This document shows, piece by piece, positions 28,778 to 38,304 of a stretch of 64,000 nucleotides of DNA. How positions within the stretch are numbered: the stretch's first letter is position 1; every line of letters starts with the position of its first letter. Source of the stretch: CAVYHJ01 sp963768165 [NCBI: uncultured bacterium] (lineage in GTDB: Bacteria; UBP4; UBA4092). Under the pieces are notes generated by a model. The model was not told the origin of the DNA. It was given only the letters and a program-made list of their open reading frames with translations, and ran no database searches. The stretch spans positions 186,001 to 250,000 of the forward strand of contig CAVYHJ010000003.1 in assembly GCA_963768165.1 (NCBI GenBank), written 5' to 3'. The translations under genes were made by a program, and so were the position numbers.

Positions 28778-28953
28778 TCTTCCTTAAAAGATCCTTGTAC
28801 TGTTACGTCACTAAAATATCAGAACATTCTAAAAATGTCAAAAATTTAGTCTTATTATGAAAGGATATATTTAAATTGGTTTTTAGAACGAGATTGTTTT
28901 GTCGTCTTAAAAAACAGGGCTCCTCGCAATGCCAAAAACTAGAGAAATATTAT

Positions 28954-30036
28954 TTAGGAGAGAGGGAGTTGGAACCAGAAGGTAGTGCCTTTGTCGGGGT
29001 TATTGCGAGCGCCGATTTTCCCGTTATGCAGGTCAATGATTTTCTTACAGATGGCCAGACCGAGACCCGAACTTTTTTCACCACCGGTGGGTTTATTGCT
29101 CAAGCGGGCGTATTTAATGAATAGTTTTTGCGTATCTCCTTCTATGAGTCCCGGCCCGGTATCGCTCACTTCCAGAATAAGGGAGTTATTTTCGACCCGA
29201 GTCCGGAGAACGGCGGCACTGTTTTTGGTATTGAATTTAATGGCATTGCTGACGAAATTTTCAATCACCTGTTGAATTCTCGTGGAATCGGCGTTGATGG
29301 AAGGCAAATCGGTTTGCAGCTCCAATTTCAACTCAATTTCTTTGCGTTTGGCATATTCGAGATTATTTTCGTAAACCAATTTGGCAATATCGTTCAAATT
29401 CGTTTTATCGAAATCCAGTTTTAACTGGCCGTCATCCATGGCTTGGAAATCCAAGAAATCAATGATAATCTGGTGCATAGTTTCGGAGAGATATTCGATC
29501 CTCTCCACGGAAGCCCGCAGCATCTCATCCATCGATTCGGAGAGGAAAAGTTTTCTTTTTAGGATTTCCGCGTATCCCATAATTCCAGAGAGGGGATTTT
29601 TCAGGTCATGACTGGCGATACCGAGAAATTCGTCTTTTAATTGAGATAGTTTGTATAACGACAATTGGGTTTGGATACGAGCATTGGCTACGGGGAAATC
29701 TATGGGTTTGGTGACATAATCGTTAGCTCCCAATTTCAAGGCTTCGACAATATCCTCGCTCTGGTCTTTGGCGGTTACCATAATAATCGGCAGGTCAGCC
29801 ATGGAATATTTTTTCCGAAGAGTGGAAAGGACTTCCAACCCACTAATAACCGGCATCATCACATCCAGCAGAACCAAGTCGTAATTTTTCTTTTCCAGCA
29901 TATTGAGAGCGTTCTGGCCATCCGCGGCAGTATCCACATTATGTCCAATCCGGAGCAAACGGCGGGATAACATGTCCCGATTCATTTCGTTATCATCCAC
30001 GACCAAAATCTGGCCCAATTCGATTTTGGAGTTCAT
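28954..30036 (-). CDS. Response regulator-histidine kinase hybrid (REC-HisKA-HATPase)
   Basis: 360 residues. An N-terminal receiver (VVDDNEMNRDML; phospho-Asp in LVLLDVMMP) is followed by a HisKA domain with the catalytic His in FLGIASHDLKNPLSG and a HATPase_c domain (NFVSNAIKFN ... DTGPG ... SSGLGLAICKKI). It has no membrane segment, so it is a cytoplasmic kinase controlled by phosphorylation of its receiver. It overlaps the upstream receiver gene by 4 bases (ATGA). Confidence 0.93.
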   Translation of the reverse strand: MNSKIELGQILVVDDNEMNRDMLSRRLLRIGHNVDTAADGQNALNMLEKKNYDLVLLDVMMPVISGLEVLSTLRKKYSMADLPIIMVTAKDQSEDIVEALKLGANDYVTKPIDFPVANARIQTQLSLYKLSQLKDEFLGIASHDLKNPLSGIMGYAEILKRKLFLSESMDEMLRASVERIEYLSETMHQIIIDFLDFQAMDDGQLKLDFDKTNLNDIAKLVYENNLEYAKRKEIELKLELQTDLPSINADSTRIQQVIENFVSNAIKFNTKNSAAVLRTRVENNSLILEVSDTGPGLIEGDTQKLFIKYARLSNKPTGGEKSSGLGLAICKKIIDLHNGKIGARNNPDKGTTFWFQLPLS

Positions 30037-30407
30037 ACGGCTACGTTCACGAATTTGTTAATTATTTCCATCAGCCTGTCGAATTCAACCGGTTTGGTGT
30101 CGTAATCGTCACAACCCGCTTCCATGGCTTTAAGCCTGTCTGATTCCATGGCATGGGCGGAAAGACCGATGAGAGGGATTGCTTTTGTATCGGGATGAGA
30201 TTTTATCCGGTGAGTAGCTTCCCACCCATCCAAGATGGGCAAACTCATGTCCATCAGAATCAGTTGAGGCGATTCGGTTTTTGCCTTCTCCACGCCTTGC
30301 TGACCGTCTACCGCAATCACAATCTCAAATCCTCTTCGCTGCAAGCGCCGCGAGAGAATATCCCGGTTCATTTCATTATCTTCGACCAATAAAATTTTAA
30401 TAGCCAT
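30033..30407 (-). CDS. Single-domain response regulator (CheY-like)
   Basis: 124 residues: a receiver domain only, with the acidic pocket in LLVEDNEMNRD, the phospho-acceptor Asp in LILMDMSLP, Ser/Ala in GLSAHAM and Lys in DTKPVEF. No output domain. It lies between two hybrid kinases and is translationally coupled to the downstream one (4-base overlap), so it probably shuttles phosphate between them. Confidence 0.93.
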   Translation of the reverse strand: MAIKILLVEDNEMNRDILSRRLQRRGFEIVIAVDGQQGVEKAKTESPQLILMDMSLPILDGWEATHRIKSHPDTKAIPLIGLSAHAMESDRLKAMEAGCDDYDTKPVEFDRLMEIINKFVNVAV

Positions 30408-30441
30408 AAAATTATAAGTATAGTCTCATCGGGAAGGTTTT

Positions 30442-33036
30442 TCATTTCTTTTTTCTGGAAACGATCCCTTGGACCTGATCGCGGATTTCGCGGAGCAGTT
30501 CATCGCCTTTATATCCGCCCTTTTGGAATATCTTTTGGACATTTCCTTTGAGGTAGTCTTGTTCTTCGCGGGTGAGATCTTTGGAAGTGATGACGACCAC
30601 CGGAATGAATCGCCAGGCGGGGACTTTGCGCAGTTCGGTGATAAATTCAAATCCATCCATTTCGGGCATCATCAAATCCAGCAAAACCAAACAGGGCATT
30701 TTTTCTTTCACTTTATTAAGTGCGACCCTGCCATTTTCCGCTAATTGGACCTCGCATCCTTCTTTTTCCAACATGCGTGCCACTAATTCCCTGGTTGCCG
30801 GATCATCTTCCACTACCAACAAAGGAGCGGAAGGCTGTTCTTTTTTATATTTTTTCAATACAGCCAGCAATTGGTCTTTGTCCACTGGTTTGGTTATATA
30901 GTCGGTCACCCCGAGGGCATATCCCATATTTTTGTCATCAATAACGGACAGCATAATGACCGGTATATTAGTGAGTTCGGGGTCGGATTTTAATGCTGTC
31001 AATACCGACCACCCGTCCGATTTAGGCATCATGACATCCAGAGTGATGGCCGTTGGTCGAATCGTTTTTGCTTTTTGCAATCCTTCTTCTCCACTGGAAG
31101 CCGTGGCGATATTAAACCCTTCCTTTTGCAAAAACCGGCTTAGGATGTCCAATTGTTCCAGATCATCGTCAATAATGAGAACGGTCCCTTCTTTTGCCAT
31201 TGAAATCTCTGGTAAGATCTGAGTCATAACCGGCATGGTAGCCGGGATGAAAACTGCAGGTTTGGATTCCAAATCTTTATCTATGACTTCCGAAGGAAGT
31301 CGGACAGTAAACTGGGTTCCCCTGCCAAAATCGCTGGTTACGGTAATGTCTCCGCCCATCATTTCCGCAAACCGTTTACTAATAGCCAGCCCCAGTCCGG
31401 TCCCGCCATATTTGCGGGTGGTGGAAGAATCAGCCTGAGTGAATTCTTTAAACAGATTCTGCATTTGGTCGGGAGTCATTCCAATGCCCGTATCGGTAAC
31501 GCGAAATAGAATCCAGCGGTTCCCTTCCTTGAAAATCTGGGAGACTTCCAGAACCACGACACCGTTTTCTGTAAATTTACACGCGTTGCTGATGAGATTA
31601 AACAATATCTGGCGAACTTTGGTCATGTCCGCGCGCATAATTCCGATATCGAAATTATAATGTGCTTCCAAACGATTGGTGTTTTTTTTCGCCAAAGGTT
31701 TCACGGTGGTAATGACATCCTGAATCATAGCGGCAATCTCAAAATTTTCCAGATATAGCGTCATTTTTCCAGCTTCGATTTTCGACAGGTCGAGAATATC
31801 ATTGATTAAAGCCAGTAAATGTTTTCCGGCTGACCGGATCTTTTCCAAGTCGGGGGTGAAGGTTTGCTGACCCAAATCTTCGGCCTCCTCCTGGAGCATT
31901 TCGCTGTACCCGATAATGGCATTGAGAGGAGTCCGCAGTTCATGACTCATTTTGGCGAGAAATTGGCTTTTGGTACGATTGGCCTCTTCCGCGATTTCTT
32001 TGGCTTCACGGAGTTCTTCTTCTTTTTGTTTACGGAGGGTCGTGTCTTCCTGAATAGCGATATAATGAGTGGGCTGACCTTCCGCGTTTTTAATCGGCGA
32101 CGTGGAAGAGGATACCCAAAATTTTTCGCCATTTTTTTTCACATTGTGAAACTCGCCATGCCATTCATTTCCGGAAGAAAGAGTATTCCAAAATTCTCTA
32201 TATACTTCAGGACTGGCTTCTCCGGATTTCAAGAACCGCGGATTTTTTCCCAGAACTTCTTCCAGGGTATATCCGGTGACCGCCAGTAGTTTGGGATTGA
32301 CATATTCAATTTTTCCCTGTAGATTCGTGATAATAATCATACTGGGATTTTGTTCAAAGGCATATGAGAAAATCCGAACCCGGTCTTCAATTATTTTGCG
32401 GTCGGTAATATCTTCAAGAATCCCGTCAAAATATTGTACCTTCCCGTTTTTATCAGCGATGGCATTGGTAGTCAGGGAACAATAGATTGGGGTACCGTCT
32501 TTCTTTTTCATTTTCAATATTTCTTTGGCTACATTGCCTTGAGAGAATATTTTTTCACGGAACTTTTTTCGGTCAACGGCGTTTTGATATAAATCCGCAG
32601 GATTAATTTTGAAAAATTCTTCTTTACTGGCATAACCGAATATTTTCCACATGGCCGGATTCACTTCGATTAATTTTCCCATATCTTCGGGAGAGCTGCG
32701 AAAGATTCCAAAATCCAGATTGTCCAATAAAGAACGATATTTTTCTTCCGAAGTTCGCAATTCTTCTTCCACTTGTTTCCGGTTGCTCAATTCTCTTTCC
32801 AGAGAGGTTTGCGCGGCTCTTGCTTTGTGGCTAATACGAAGGGCAATCAGGGTGGTAATGACCAGTATCAGAACAAAAAATAGAATCACGGAAAACTGGG
32901 TAACATTTTGTTCAAAGTGCATCCAAGCACCCCATTGATCCAATAGGCCGGTGGCTATTCGCATCTTACCAATATGATATGTAAACAGATTTAAGGAAAG
33001 ATTTTTGAAAAAGAAAAAACGGTTATATATATCCAT
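30442..33036 (-). CDS. Membrane hybrid histidine kinase (PAS-PAS-HisKA-HATPase-REC-REC)
   Basis: 864 residues. One TM helix near residues 48-67 ([20 protein letters not shown]) is followed by a short coiled coil, two PAS domains with PAC motifs (about 105-345), HisKA with His in [19 protein letters not shown], HATPase_c, and two receiver domains (phospho-Asp in [13 protein letters not shown] and [14 protein letters not shown]). It is the top of a three-gene phosphorelay cluster. None of the three proteins has a DNA-binding output, so the output must be elsewhere. Confidence 0.94.
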   Translation of the reverse strand: MDIYNRFFFFKNLSLNLFTYHIGKMRIATGLLDQWGAWMHFEQNVTQFSVILFFVLILVITTLIALRISHKARAAQTSLERELSNRKQVEEELRTSEEKYRSLLDNLDFGIFRSSPEDMGKLIEVNPAMWKIFGYASKEEFFKINPADLYQNAVDRKKFREKIFSQGNVAKEILKMKKKDGTPIYCSLTTNAIADKNGKVQYFDGILEDITDRKIIEDRVRIFSYAFEQNPSMIIITNLQGKIEYVNPKLLAVTGYTLEEVLGKNPRFLKSGEASPEVYREFWNTLSSGNEWHGEFHNVKKNGEKFWVSSSTSPIKNAEGQPTHYIAIQEDTTLRKQKEEELREAKEIAEEANRTKSQFLAKMSHELRTPLNAIIGYSEMLQEEAEDLGQQTFTPDLEKIRSAGKHLLALINDILDLSKIEAGKMTLYLENFEIAAMIQDVITTVKPLAKKNTNRLEAHYNFDIGIMRADMTKVRQILFNLISNACKFTENGVVVLEVSQIFKEGNRWILFRVTDTGIGMTPDQMQNLFKEFTQADSSTTRKYGGTGLGLAISKRFAEMMGGDITVTSDFGRGTQFTVRLPSEVIDKDLESKPAVFIPATMPVMTQILPEISMAKEGTVLIIDDDLEQLDILSRFLQKEGFNIATASSGEEGLQKAKTIRPTAITLDVMMPKSDGWSVLTALKSDPELTNIPVIMLSVIDDKNMGYALGVTDYITKPVDKDQLLAVLKKYKKEQPSAPLLVVEDDPATRELVARMLEKEGCEVQLAENGRVALNKVKEKMPCLVLLDLMMPEMDGFEFITELRKVPAWRFIPVVVITSKDLTREEQDYLKGNVQKIFQKGGYKGDELLREIRDQVQGIVSRKKK

Positions 33037-33095
33037 AGAATACGTTCCATTCTTGTTAAAGACAGGTGTAAGGATATTCTACCAGAATCCTTCAG

Positions 33096-33275
33096 TTAGG
33101 GAAAATTAGTGAAGGGCACTTTATTTTTATTGAAGGCTGTAGAATCCGTGAGAACCGCCATCAGGTCAGTATAAAGGTTTTCGGTCACCAGTTCGCCGAA
33201 GACGTGCACTCCCGGTAATTTCCAGTCTTCTTTTCGAATAAATAATTTAAAGAAACCGTCTAAGCCACGGATAAT
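33096..33275 (-). pseudogene. C-terminal remnant of a pyridine nucleotide-disulphide oxidoreductase
   Basis: About 60 codons are open before a TAA and read GFFKLFIRKEDWKLPGVHVF followed by GELVTENLYTDLMAVL. This looks like the dimerisation domain of a SthA/lipoamide dehydrogenase-type flavoprotein (family pattern: LLGVHxxGExxTExIH). No N-terminal part exists upstream and the conserved C-terminal residues are degraded. I read it as a gene relic. Confidence 0.4.
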
Positions 33276-33335
33276 CCTGGTGTTGGCATTATTTTAGTAG
33301 GGTGCTCGCCCGACTTTCCTAATGAAAAGGTATGT

Positions 33336-34436
33336 TTATATTTTCACCGCGGAGGAGCGGGATTTTCGACTTACCTCATCAGCCGTTACTTCGCGGCCCA
33401 GCGTATCCGAGAGATAAATCCCTTCGGAAATGAGCATGGTATTGAGTGCGAGTTCGGCGGTCGGTAATAATGCCACCCGGCCTTGCAGGGCGGCGATCCA
33501 ATGTTGCTGCGGACTTTCATACGCATCCGCGTTCTTGCGCAGACTTTTCCAGCGATTGGTTGCGCTATTTATATTAACAGTGCTATCCAATTCAAAATCA
33601 CCCACGTTCCTGTAGAATCCAAATGGATTCAGCCGGATTCCGCCTTCGCTTCCAACAATACTCGACCCTTCCAGTGTATTGAGATGGATTGCCCAGGATT
33701 CGATAATGTCCAGCGTAAGGTTATCCGCGAACCGGACAAATCCCAATCCTAATTCTTCCACGTTGTATCCGCTTAATTTTTTGCGTTCCGAATCCATTTC
33801 TATTTCCTGATACGTTTTCCCGGTAATGCGGAGAACTTTGGGATTTCCCAATAAATACAGCATAATCGCAATGTGATAGACACCTACATCGTATAACGCA
33901 CCACCCGCGGAAATATGTTTTTGCACGAAATTGGGAGTCGCGTAGCCATCCACATAAGGTCTTCCCCGCCGGCGGAACCCGGTGGAGCGGGCGTGATACA
34001 CCTTTCCCAAATATTTTCCATCAATGAAAGATTTGGCAATTTTGGTTTCATTGGAAAAAAGAGTGGATAACTGGATACTGAGTTTGCGTTTTTTCTGTTT
34101 TGCCGTTTTCCACATGGTGTGCGCATCACGGTAGGAACCGGCCATGGGTTTTTCACAGTAGACGTGTTTGCCCGCCGTTACAGCCGCTACAGTTACAGGT
34201 ATGTGCAGATTGTTGTGCAAACAAACATCCACGGCGTCAATATCTTCCCGTTTTAACAGTTCCCGGAAATCCGTATACGCATGGGGTATTTGATAGGTTT
34301 CAGCAACCCGTTTACATTCTTTTTCATTAATATCCGCGACGGCAACTATATCCGCGCCGGTAATTTTCTTATAAGCTTCAATATGATGTTTGCCAATAAT
34401 TCCGATTCCGATAATTCCAATTCTAATTTTTTTCAT
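33336..34436 (-). CDS. Gfo/Idh/MocA-family NAD(P)-dependent oxidoreductase
   Basis: 366 residues. The Rossmann fingerprint [16 protein letters not shown] is at the N-terminus and the catalytic [11 protein letters not shown] motif near residue 95, followed by the GFO/IDH C-terminal domain ([16 protein letters not shown]). Members oxidise or reduce sugars and inositols. It is 10 bases downstream of a sugar-phosphate isomerase-like gene, so the pair probably works on a common sugar substrate in the cytoplasm. Confidence 0.93.
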   Translation of the reverse strand: MKKIRIGIIGIGIIGKHHIEAYKKITGADIVAVADINEKECKRVAETYQIPHAYTDFRELLKREDIDAVDVCLHNNLHIPVTVAAVTAGKHVYCEKPMAGSYRDAHTMWKTAKQKKRKLSIQLSTLFSNETKIAKSFIDGKYLGKVYHARSTGFRRRGRPYVDGYATPNFVQKHISAGGALYDVGVYHIAIMLYLLGNPKVLRITGKTYQEIEMDSERKKLSGYNVEELGLGFVRFADNLTLDIIESWAIHLNTLEGSSIVGSEGGIRLNPFGFYRNVGDFELDSTVNINSATNRWKSLRKNADAYESPQQHWIAALQGRVALLPTAELALNTMLISEGIYLSDTLGREVTADEVSRKSRSSAVKI

Positions 34437-34446
34437 AGATTTCCTT

Positions 34447-35202
34447 TCAGTCGATTAGTTTTTTCAGATTTTCCAGACAACGTTGGGCACATTCAATAGG
34501 TGGATAGAGATAACTTTCCTGCTCGATAATGAACCAGTCTGTCCCCCCTTTGGTTTCGCAAAAAGACACGACCTCTTTCCATCTGATGTCTCCTTCCCCA
34601 ATCAGGGCGTTCTTGTTGGTGGAAGAATACTCTTTCAAATGCACGGTTTTGGAACGTCCGGGATATTTTTTCAGGATATCCAATACTCCGTCTGCCGTGA
34701 CCCCGCCATGCATGGCGTTTCCCGTATCGAATTGCATCAGAACTTCGGGATTGGTATTTCCATAAAATAGGTTCCAGGGATATTCCCCATCCATCATTTT
34801 AAATTCCACCGCATGATTATGATATCCAACGTGCAAGTTCTCCAGCTTTACTTTCTTCGCGAGTTCGTTAAATAATTTTGCAGTTTCCAGCCAGGCGGAT
34901 TTAGAATTTGTCTTTTCTTGTGGTAAACTCGGTACAATGAGATACCGGTTCCCCAGAGTATGATTGAACTCCACGGTTTTTTTTAATTCATCACCCAGCA
35001 AGGTGTTCAGTTTGATGTGGGTTCCCGCGACTTTTAATCCCAAATCATCCAGCATTTTCTTCAATTCTTTTGCGCTATTATTATAATAGCCCGCGAATTC
35101 CACTCCTTGATACCCCATCTTGGCGACTGCTTTGAGTGTCTCCGAAAAATTGCGAGCACAATCATCACGAACAGAATATAACTGTAATGCGATTTTTATC
35201 AT
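34447..35202 (-). CDS. Sugar phosphate isomerase/epimerase-like TIM-barrel protein
   Basis: 251 residues. Family features: [20 protein letters not shown] at the start, [19 protein letters not shown] (metal-binding His), and [14 protein letters not shown], with the late [11 protein letters not shown]. These belong to the AP-endonuclease-2-like TIM barrel shared by xylose isomerases and IolE/IolI. It is the first gene of a two-gene unit with the Gfo/Idh/MocA oxidoreductase. Confidence 0.92.
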   Translation of the reverse strand: MIKIALQLYSVRDDCARNFSETLKAVAKMGYQGVEFAGYYNNSAKELKKMLDDLGLKVAGTHIKLNTLLGDELKKTVEFNHTLGNRYLIVPSLPQEKTNSKSAWLETAKLFNELAKKVKLENLHVGYHNHAVEFKMMDGEYPWNLFYGNTNPEVLMQFDTGNAMHGGVTADGVLDILKKYPGRSKTVHLKEYSSTNKNALIGEGDIRWKEVVSFCETKGGTDWFIIEQESYLYPPIECAQRCLENLKKLID

Positions 35203-35331
35203 AATTCCTTCCTTTGTGGTTATAGTTTGATGTCGTTATAGAGGGCATGAACGATATATGGAAAGCTTATCAAATCTTTCATATTCCGTAAAGCGGCTGA
35301 CAAGGATTTATAATTCATGGGATAATGTCGT

Positions 35332-35475
35332 GTGCAACGAATAACCAGCTTTTATGGCGAAGAGTTAAGACCACCGCGAGGGTATCCTTTGCCAAAATTG
35401 ACCACCTTCGACTATGGTATATATTTAATAGTCATTGTTTTGCTTGCCATCTGGATTTTCAAAAAGTTTAAATGA
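35332..35475 (+). CDS. Small single-TM membrane protein, 47 aa (tentative)
   Basis: From a GTG at 35332 to TGA at 35473-35475. The product has a basic/polar first half (SFYGEELRPPRGYPLP) and a hydrophobic C-terminal helix ending in KKFK, typical of small inner-membrane proteins. The ribosome-binding site is weak, so the start is uncertain. No family recognised. Confidence 0.35.
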   Translation: MQRITSFYGEELRPPRGYPLPKLTTFDYGIYLIVIVLLAIWIFKKFK

Positions 35476-35513
35476 ATTACTTCTTGAATTTTAAAGCTGG
35501 GCAAGAAGAGCGA

Positions 35514-35999
35514 TTATTCCATCCACAAATCGCGGGTGCCGATGTCCGGGTTTCCACTGGCTTTGATATACAAGAACAATTGCATTTTGTAACCCACCAG
35601 ACTTTTTAAAACCAATTCCAAAATCCAGGCGGCGCGGGTGAGTTTAAATCCCATATTGAACAAGTCTAATTCTTCATTTAATTCGTTATCGGTTAAGAGT
35701 TGCAGAGTGGATTCCATGACTTTTGCCTGATCATCCATTCGGGCGGGGAAATCTTCCGGTTTCATTTGCAGGGTATGTTTCATGGCTTCCTGATATTTTT
35801 CACCATCCATTTTGCCAATTTTAATCCCTTCGAGGGTAACGGTAGAGGCATGGGACATATATTGCAATAGTTCCAAGGTAGAACGCTGTTTTGGCGTGGG
35901 GCGATAATCCAATGTACCGGGTTTGATTTTGGTATATAAGGATTTAATGATTCTAACTTCTCGGAGCATGGATTGTAAAAAGTATTGTTTGGTTATCAT
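35514..35999 (-). CDS. DinB/DUF1569-like four-helix protein
   Basis: 161 residues, all-helical in appearance, beginning ITKQYFLQSMLREVRIIKSL. The segment RPTPKQRSTLELLQYMSHAS and the late ELVLKSLVGYKMQLFLYIK match the DinB-like fold, in which three histidines often bind metal. Here only one of the usual His positions is evident, so the metal site may be absent. Role unknown. Confidence 0.7.
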   Translation of the reverse strand: MITKQYFLQSMLREVRIIKSLYTKIKPGTLDYRPTPKQRSTLELLQYMSHASTVTLEGIKIGKMDGEKYQEAMKHTLQMKPEDFPARMDDQAKVMESTLQLLTDNELNEELDLFNMGFKLTRAAWILELVLKSLVGYKMQLFLYIKASGNPDIGTRDLWME

Positions 36000-36124
36000 A
36001 AATCTATTATAGCAGAGTTAAGGATAGAGGAGATGGGAGAGAGCGGTAAAACAGAAAATAAGATATGCGGAAATCGACGAGGAAGAGCTTTTATTCCCAA
36101 CATTGAAAAGTTCTTCTAAAGCTA

Positions 36125-36153
36125 TTGACATAATCCAACGAATTATGTAACAT
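36125..36153 (+). promoter_or_regulatory. Promoter of the CBM41-like gene
   Basis: TTGACA (36125-36130) and TAACAT (36148-36153) with a 17-base spacer, 44 bases before the start codon. Confidence 0.65.
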
Positions 36154-36165
36154 TTATGTAACACT

Positions 36166-36179
36166 GTAGACCGGTCTAC
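36166..36179. promoter_or_regulatory. Perfect palindrome GTAGACCGGTCTAC (candidate operator)
   Basis: A 14-bp perfect palindrome begins 12 bases after the -10 hexamer, between promoter and ribosome-binding site. A one-mismatch relative occupies the same position at the promoter of the PKD gene (3964). This fits an operator or a leader hairpin for a shared regulator. Confidence 0.5.
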
Positions 36180-36196
36180 GAAAGGAGACTCGCGAT

Positions 36197-36943
36197 ATGA
36201 ATAAGAATCTGTTTGAATACAGGAACCTACTTTTAAGTTTCGTTTTACTGAATATCCTGACGACGCTCTCATTTTCTCAGGGTGTAGCGGCAAACAGCAA
36301 CGTGGTTGTCGTACGGTATTACCGTCTCGATAATGATTATAAAGGTTGGACGTTATGGACTTGGGGTATACCAGCTCAGAACGTTAACGTTACCAAAGAA
36401 ATACAGTCATCCGGTGTTGATAAATATGGGTTGGTATTTGTAATCAATAAGAAAGATTATCACACAAATCAAATCGGTTTTTTGCCAAAATTTGGAGATT
36501 GGAAGATCAATCCCATCAAGGATGCTCCTGATAGGATTTATAATCCCAAAATGGGGCCTCAAGTGTGGATGGTCCAGGGAGACCCAACCCTTTATTCAAC
36601 AGAACCGGATTTCCAAGCACTCCTTCTGCTGCATTATTATCGTTTCGATGGAAAGTATACGGATTGGAGTTTATGGACCTGGGGGGATGGAAAGGGAGAT
36701 TCAAAAGAATTAATGCCCTGCGGTATGGATAAATATGGGGCGATGTTCATGGTTTATAAAACCATGTACCATCAAAAGGTGGTGGGTGTTTTGCCAAAAT
36801 ATCAAGATTGGAAAAAGCAAGACAACCCCGACCGGTTTTATGATCCCGGAATGGGGAATGAAGTATGGATTATCCAGGATGATTCGGTACTCTATTGTTG
36901 CGGCGGATTTCCTCTTGGCATTTTGACAACCGGTCAAAAATAA
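36197..36943 (+). CDS. Secreted protein with two CBM41/PUD-like starch-binding domains
   Basis: 248 residues with a signal peptide (LLLSFVLLNILTTLSFSQG). Two repeats of about 100 residues begin VVVRYYRLDNDYKGWTLWTW and LLLHYYRFDGKYTDWSLWTW, each ending DRxYxPxMGxxVWxxQxDxxLY. This is the pullulanase-associated (PUD, CBM41-type) pattern that binds alpha-glucans. There is no catalytic domain attached and no amylase gene near it, so it is a free binding protein. AAAGGAG precedes the ATG. Confidence 0.85.
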   Translation: MNKNLFEYRNLLLSFVLLNILTTLSFSQGVAANSNVVVVRYYRLDNDYKGWTLWTWGIPAQNVNVTKEIQSSGVDKYGLVFVINKKDYHTNQIGFLPKFGDWKINPIKDAPDRIYNPKMGPQVWMVQGDPTLYSTEPDFQALLLLHYYRFDGKYTDWSLWTWGDGKGDSKELMPCGMDKYGAMFMVYKTMYHQKVVGVLPKYQDWKKQDNPDRFYDPGMGNEVWIIQDDSVLYCCGGFPLGILTTGQK

Positions 36944-37118
36944 TAAAGCCCTAGTCTTTCTTCCAGCACCAAAAAGAATAAAATTTATTAGTTCTTCGGG
37001 AATAAAGCTACAAGCCCTTATTGATTTATCCATCCCTATATTGATCTAACGAAAGCTTGCCACAGATTGCCAGAGTCTTGGTGAAAGAGTAGACGTTTTT
37101 CTGTCAATTCCAACCTTC

Positions 37119-38009
37119 TTATACGACAGTGGTTTGTCTGGATATAGAAGTTTTCAGAGTTTTGGCATGGGGACTCAAAAGAAAAGTAAATACCGTCAGA
37201 TAAAGCAGGGAATCAGTCAGTATCTCCAGGTTATGTACGATAATTAAAGTTTTTGGGAACCAGTAAACCTGCATCATGGGAAAGAATCCGACCAAAACAT
37301 ATTGCGCCAGAGCAAGAGATATCAAGAATTGTAATTTTGTTCCTGTCCAGTTGTAATACAAAGGAAAAATTGCCAGGAAAAAGAAACTGGAACGCAGGAT
37401 TTGCAGAGACAATAAAGTCCCCTGGCTCGGGATAACCAGACCCATTACTTCCCGTTTGTAAAAATCCATAATCCAAGGGGAGATACTGATTCCCATGATG
37501 TAATAGATCAAGGGGAAGGAAAGAATAATCAATCCTATTCGCCAAAGTAATTCCTTTTTGGAGAAATATTGCAGGATGGCACTGCCCTGAAACCGTTGGT
37601 CGGATTCAGGAGTTTGGCGTACCAGTACAGCGGCCAAAAAAGCGAGAAAGAGACACGGAATCGAAAAGAAAAGAAACATAGGATACGGATTGCTGTTTTT
37701 TAAGAAAAGGGCGGTTTCAATGGGAACATTCACTCCCAGACACAGGTAAATCAGTAAAAATAAAAGGAGTCCTCGTTGTAACTTGTTTCCCCGGATTTTC
37801 CGCGCCACGGCTACTGAGATACCTGCCAAAAAAAGACTTCCTATCAAGAGAATTTGTCCGATGATTTTAGGGTCTACTTGACTGGGTATGGAAGGGAGGG
37901 AGAGATGTAAGGTATTCAGCAGAGGTGCACTTATCATGTTTCCCAGGACATAGGCAATTCCAAGTAAGGGTATTTTCCAAAGCAATTCCACAATGGTTTT
38001 GAGTTTCAT
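37119..38009 (-). CDS. Polytopic inner-membrane protein of unknown function
   Basis: 296 residues with about eight hydrophobic segments (for example ILLIGSLFLAGISVAVA and FLFFSIPCLFLAFLAAVLV). It has no recognisable transporter or enzyme motif. The upstream AGGAG before the start at 38009 supports it. It stands alone between the CBM41-like gene and the beta-helix cluster. Confidence 0.75.
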   Translation of the reverse strand: MKLKTIVELLWKIPLLGIAYVLGNMISAPLLNTLHLSLPSIPSQVDPKIIGQILLIGSLFLAGISVAVARKIRGNKLQRGLLLFLLIYLCLGVNVPIETALFLKNSNPYPMFLFFSIPCLFLAFLAAVLVRQTPESDQRFQGSAILQYFSKKELLWRIGLIILSFPLIYYIMGISISPWIMDFYKREVMGLVIPSQGTLLSLQILRSSFFFLAIFPLYYNWTGTKLQFLISLALAQYVLVGFFPMMQVYWFPKTLIIVHNLEILTDSLLYLTVFTFLLSPHAKTLKTSISRQTTVV

Positions 38010-38198
38010 AAAGTCTCCTTTTTTGGCATTTCCCTAAACAGGGTTACTTGAGAAGATTAATAACCATACAAGAATATATGACTATTATTTTACTCTTACT
38101 TGATATAAAAAACAAATTTCTTATACGGGATTATAATTCTTTCAGAGGCGGAGGAATTATGTTGATTTTTGTTGTTGGGTGTTAGTCTGATAAAAGGC

Positions 38199-38272
38199 GA
38201 TGGAGTTGGAATTTAATGAGAATTAGCACGGGGGTATAAAAGCCCGTCCCAGATAGCCAGGGTGTTGACGGA
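38199..38272 (+). pseudogene. DpnI-like 5' end remnant (copy 1)
   Basis: The segment reads ATGGAGTTGGAATTTAATGA and, after a one-base loss, encodes ARGYKSPSQIARVLTEEC. This matches the first ~27 codons of the DpnI-like gene at 43696 (MDLQFDIALAEGYKSKSQIA). Homology stops at GTGTTGACGGAGGAGTG. It is a relic of the gene start only. Confidence 0.65.
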
Positions 38273-38304
38273 GGAGTGCAAGTCTGTAATGGAGCGCAGA
38301 GAAT

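Noticed and set aside
36710-37033. 107-codon open frame opposite the CBM41-like gene
   Set aside because: It is a shadow of the real gene on the other strand; no start signal.
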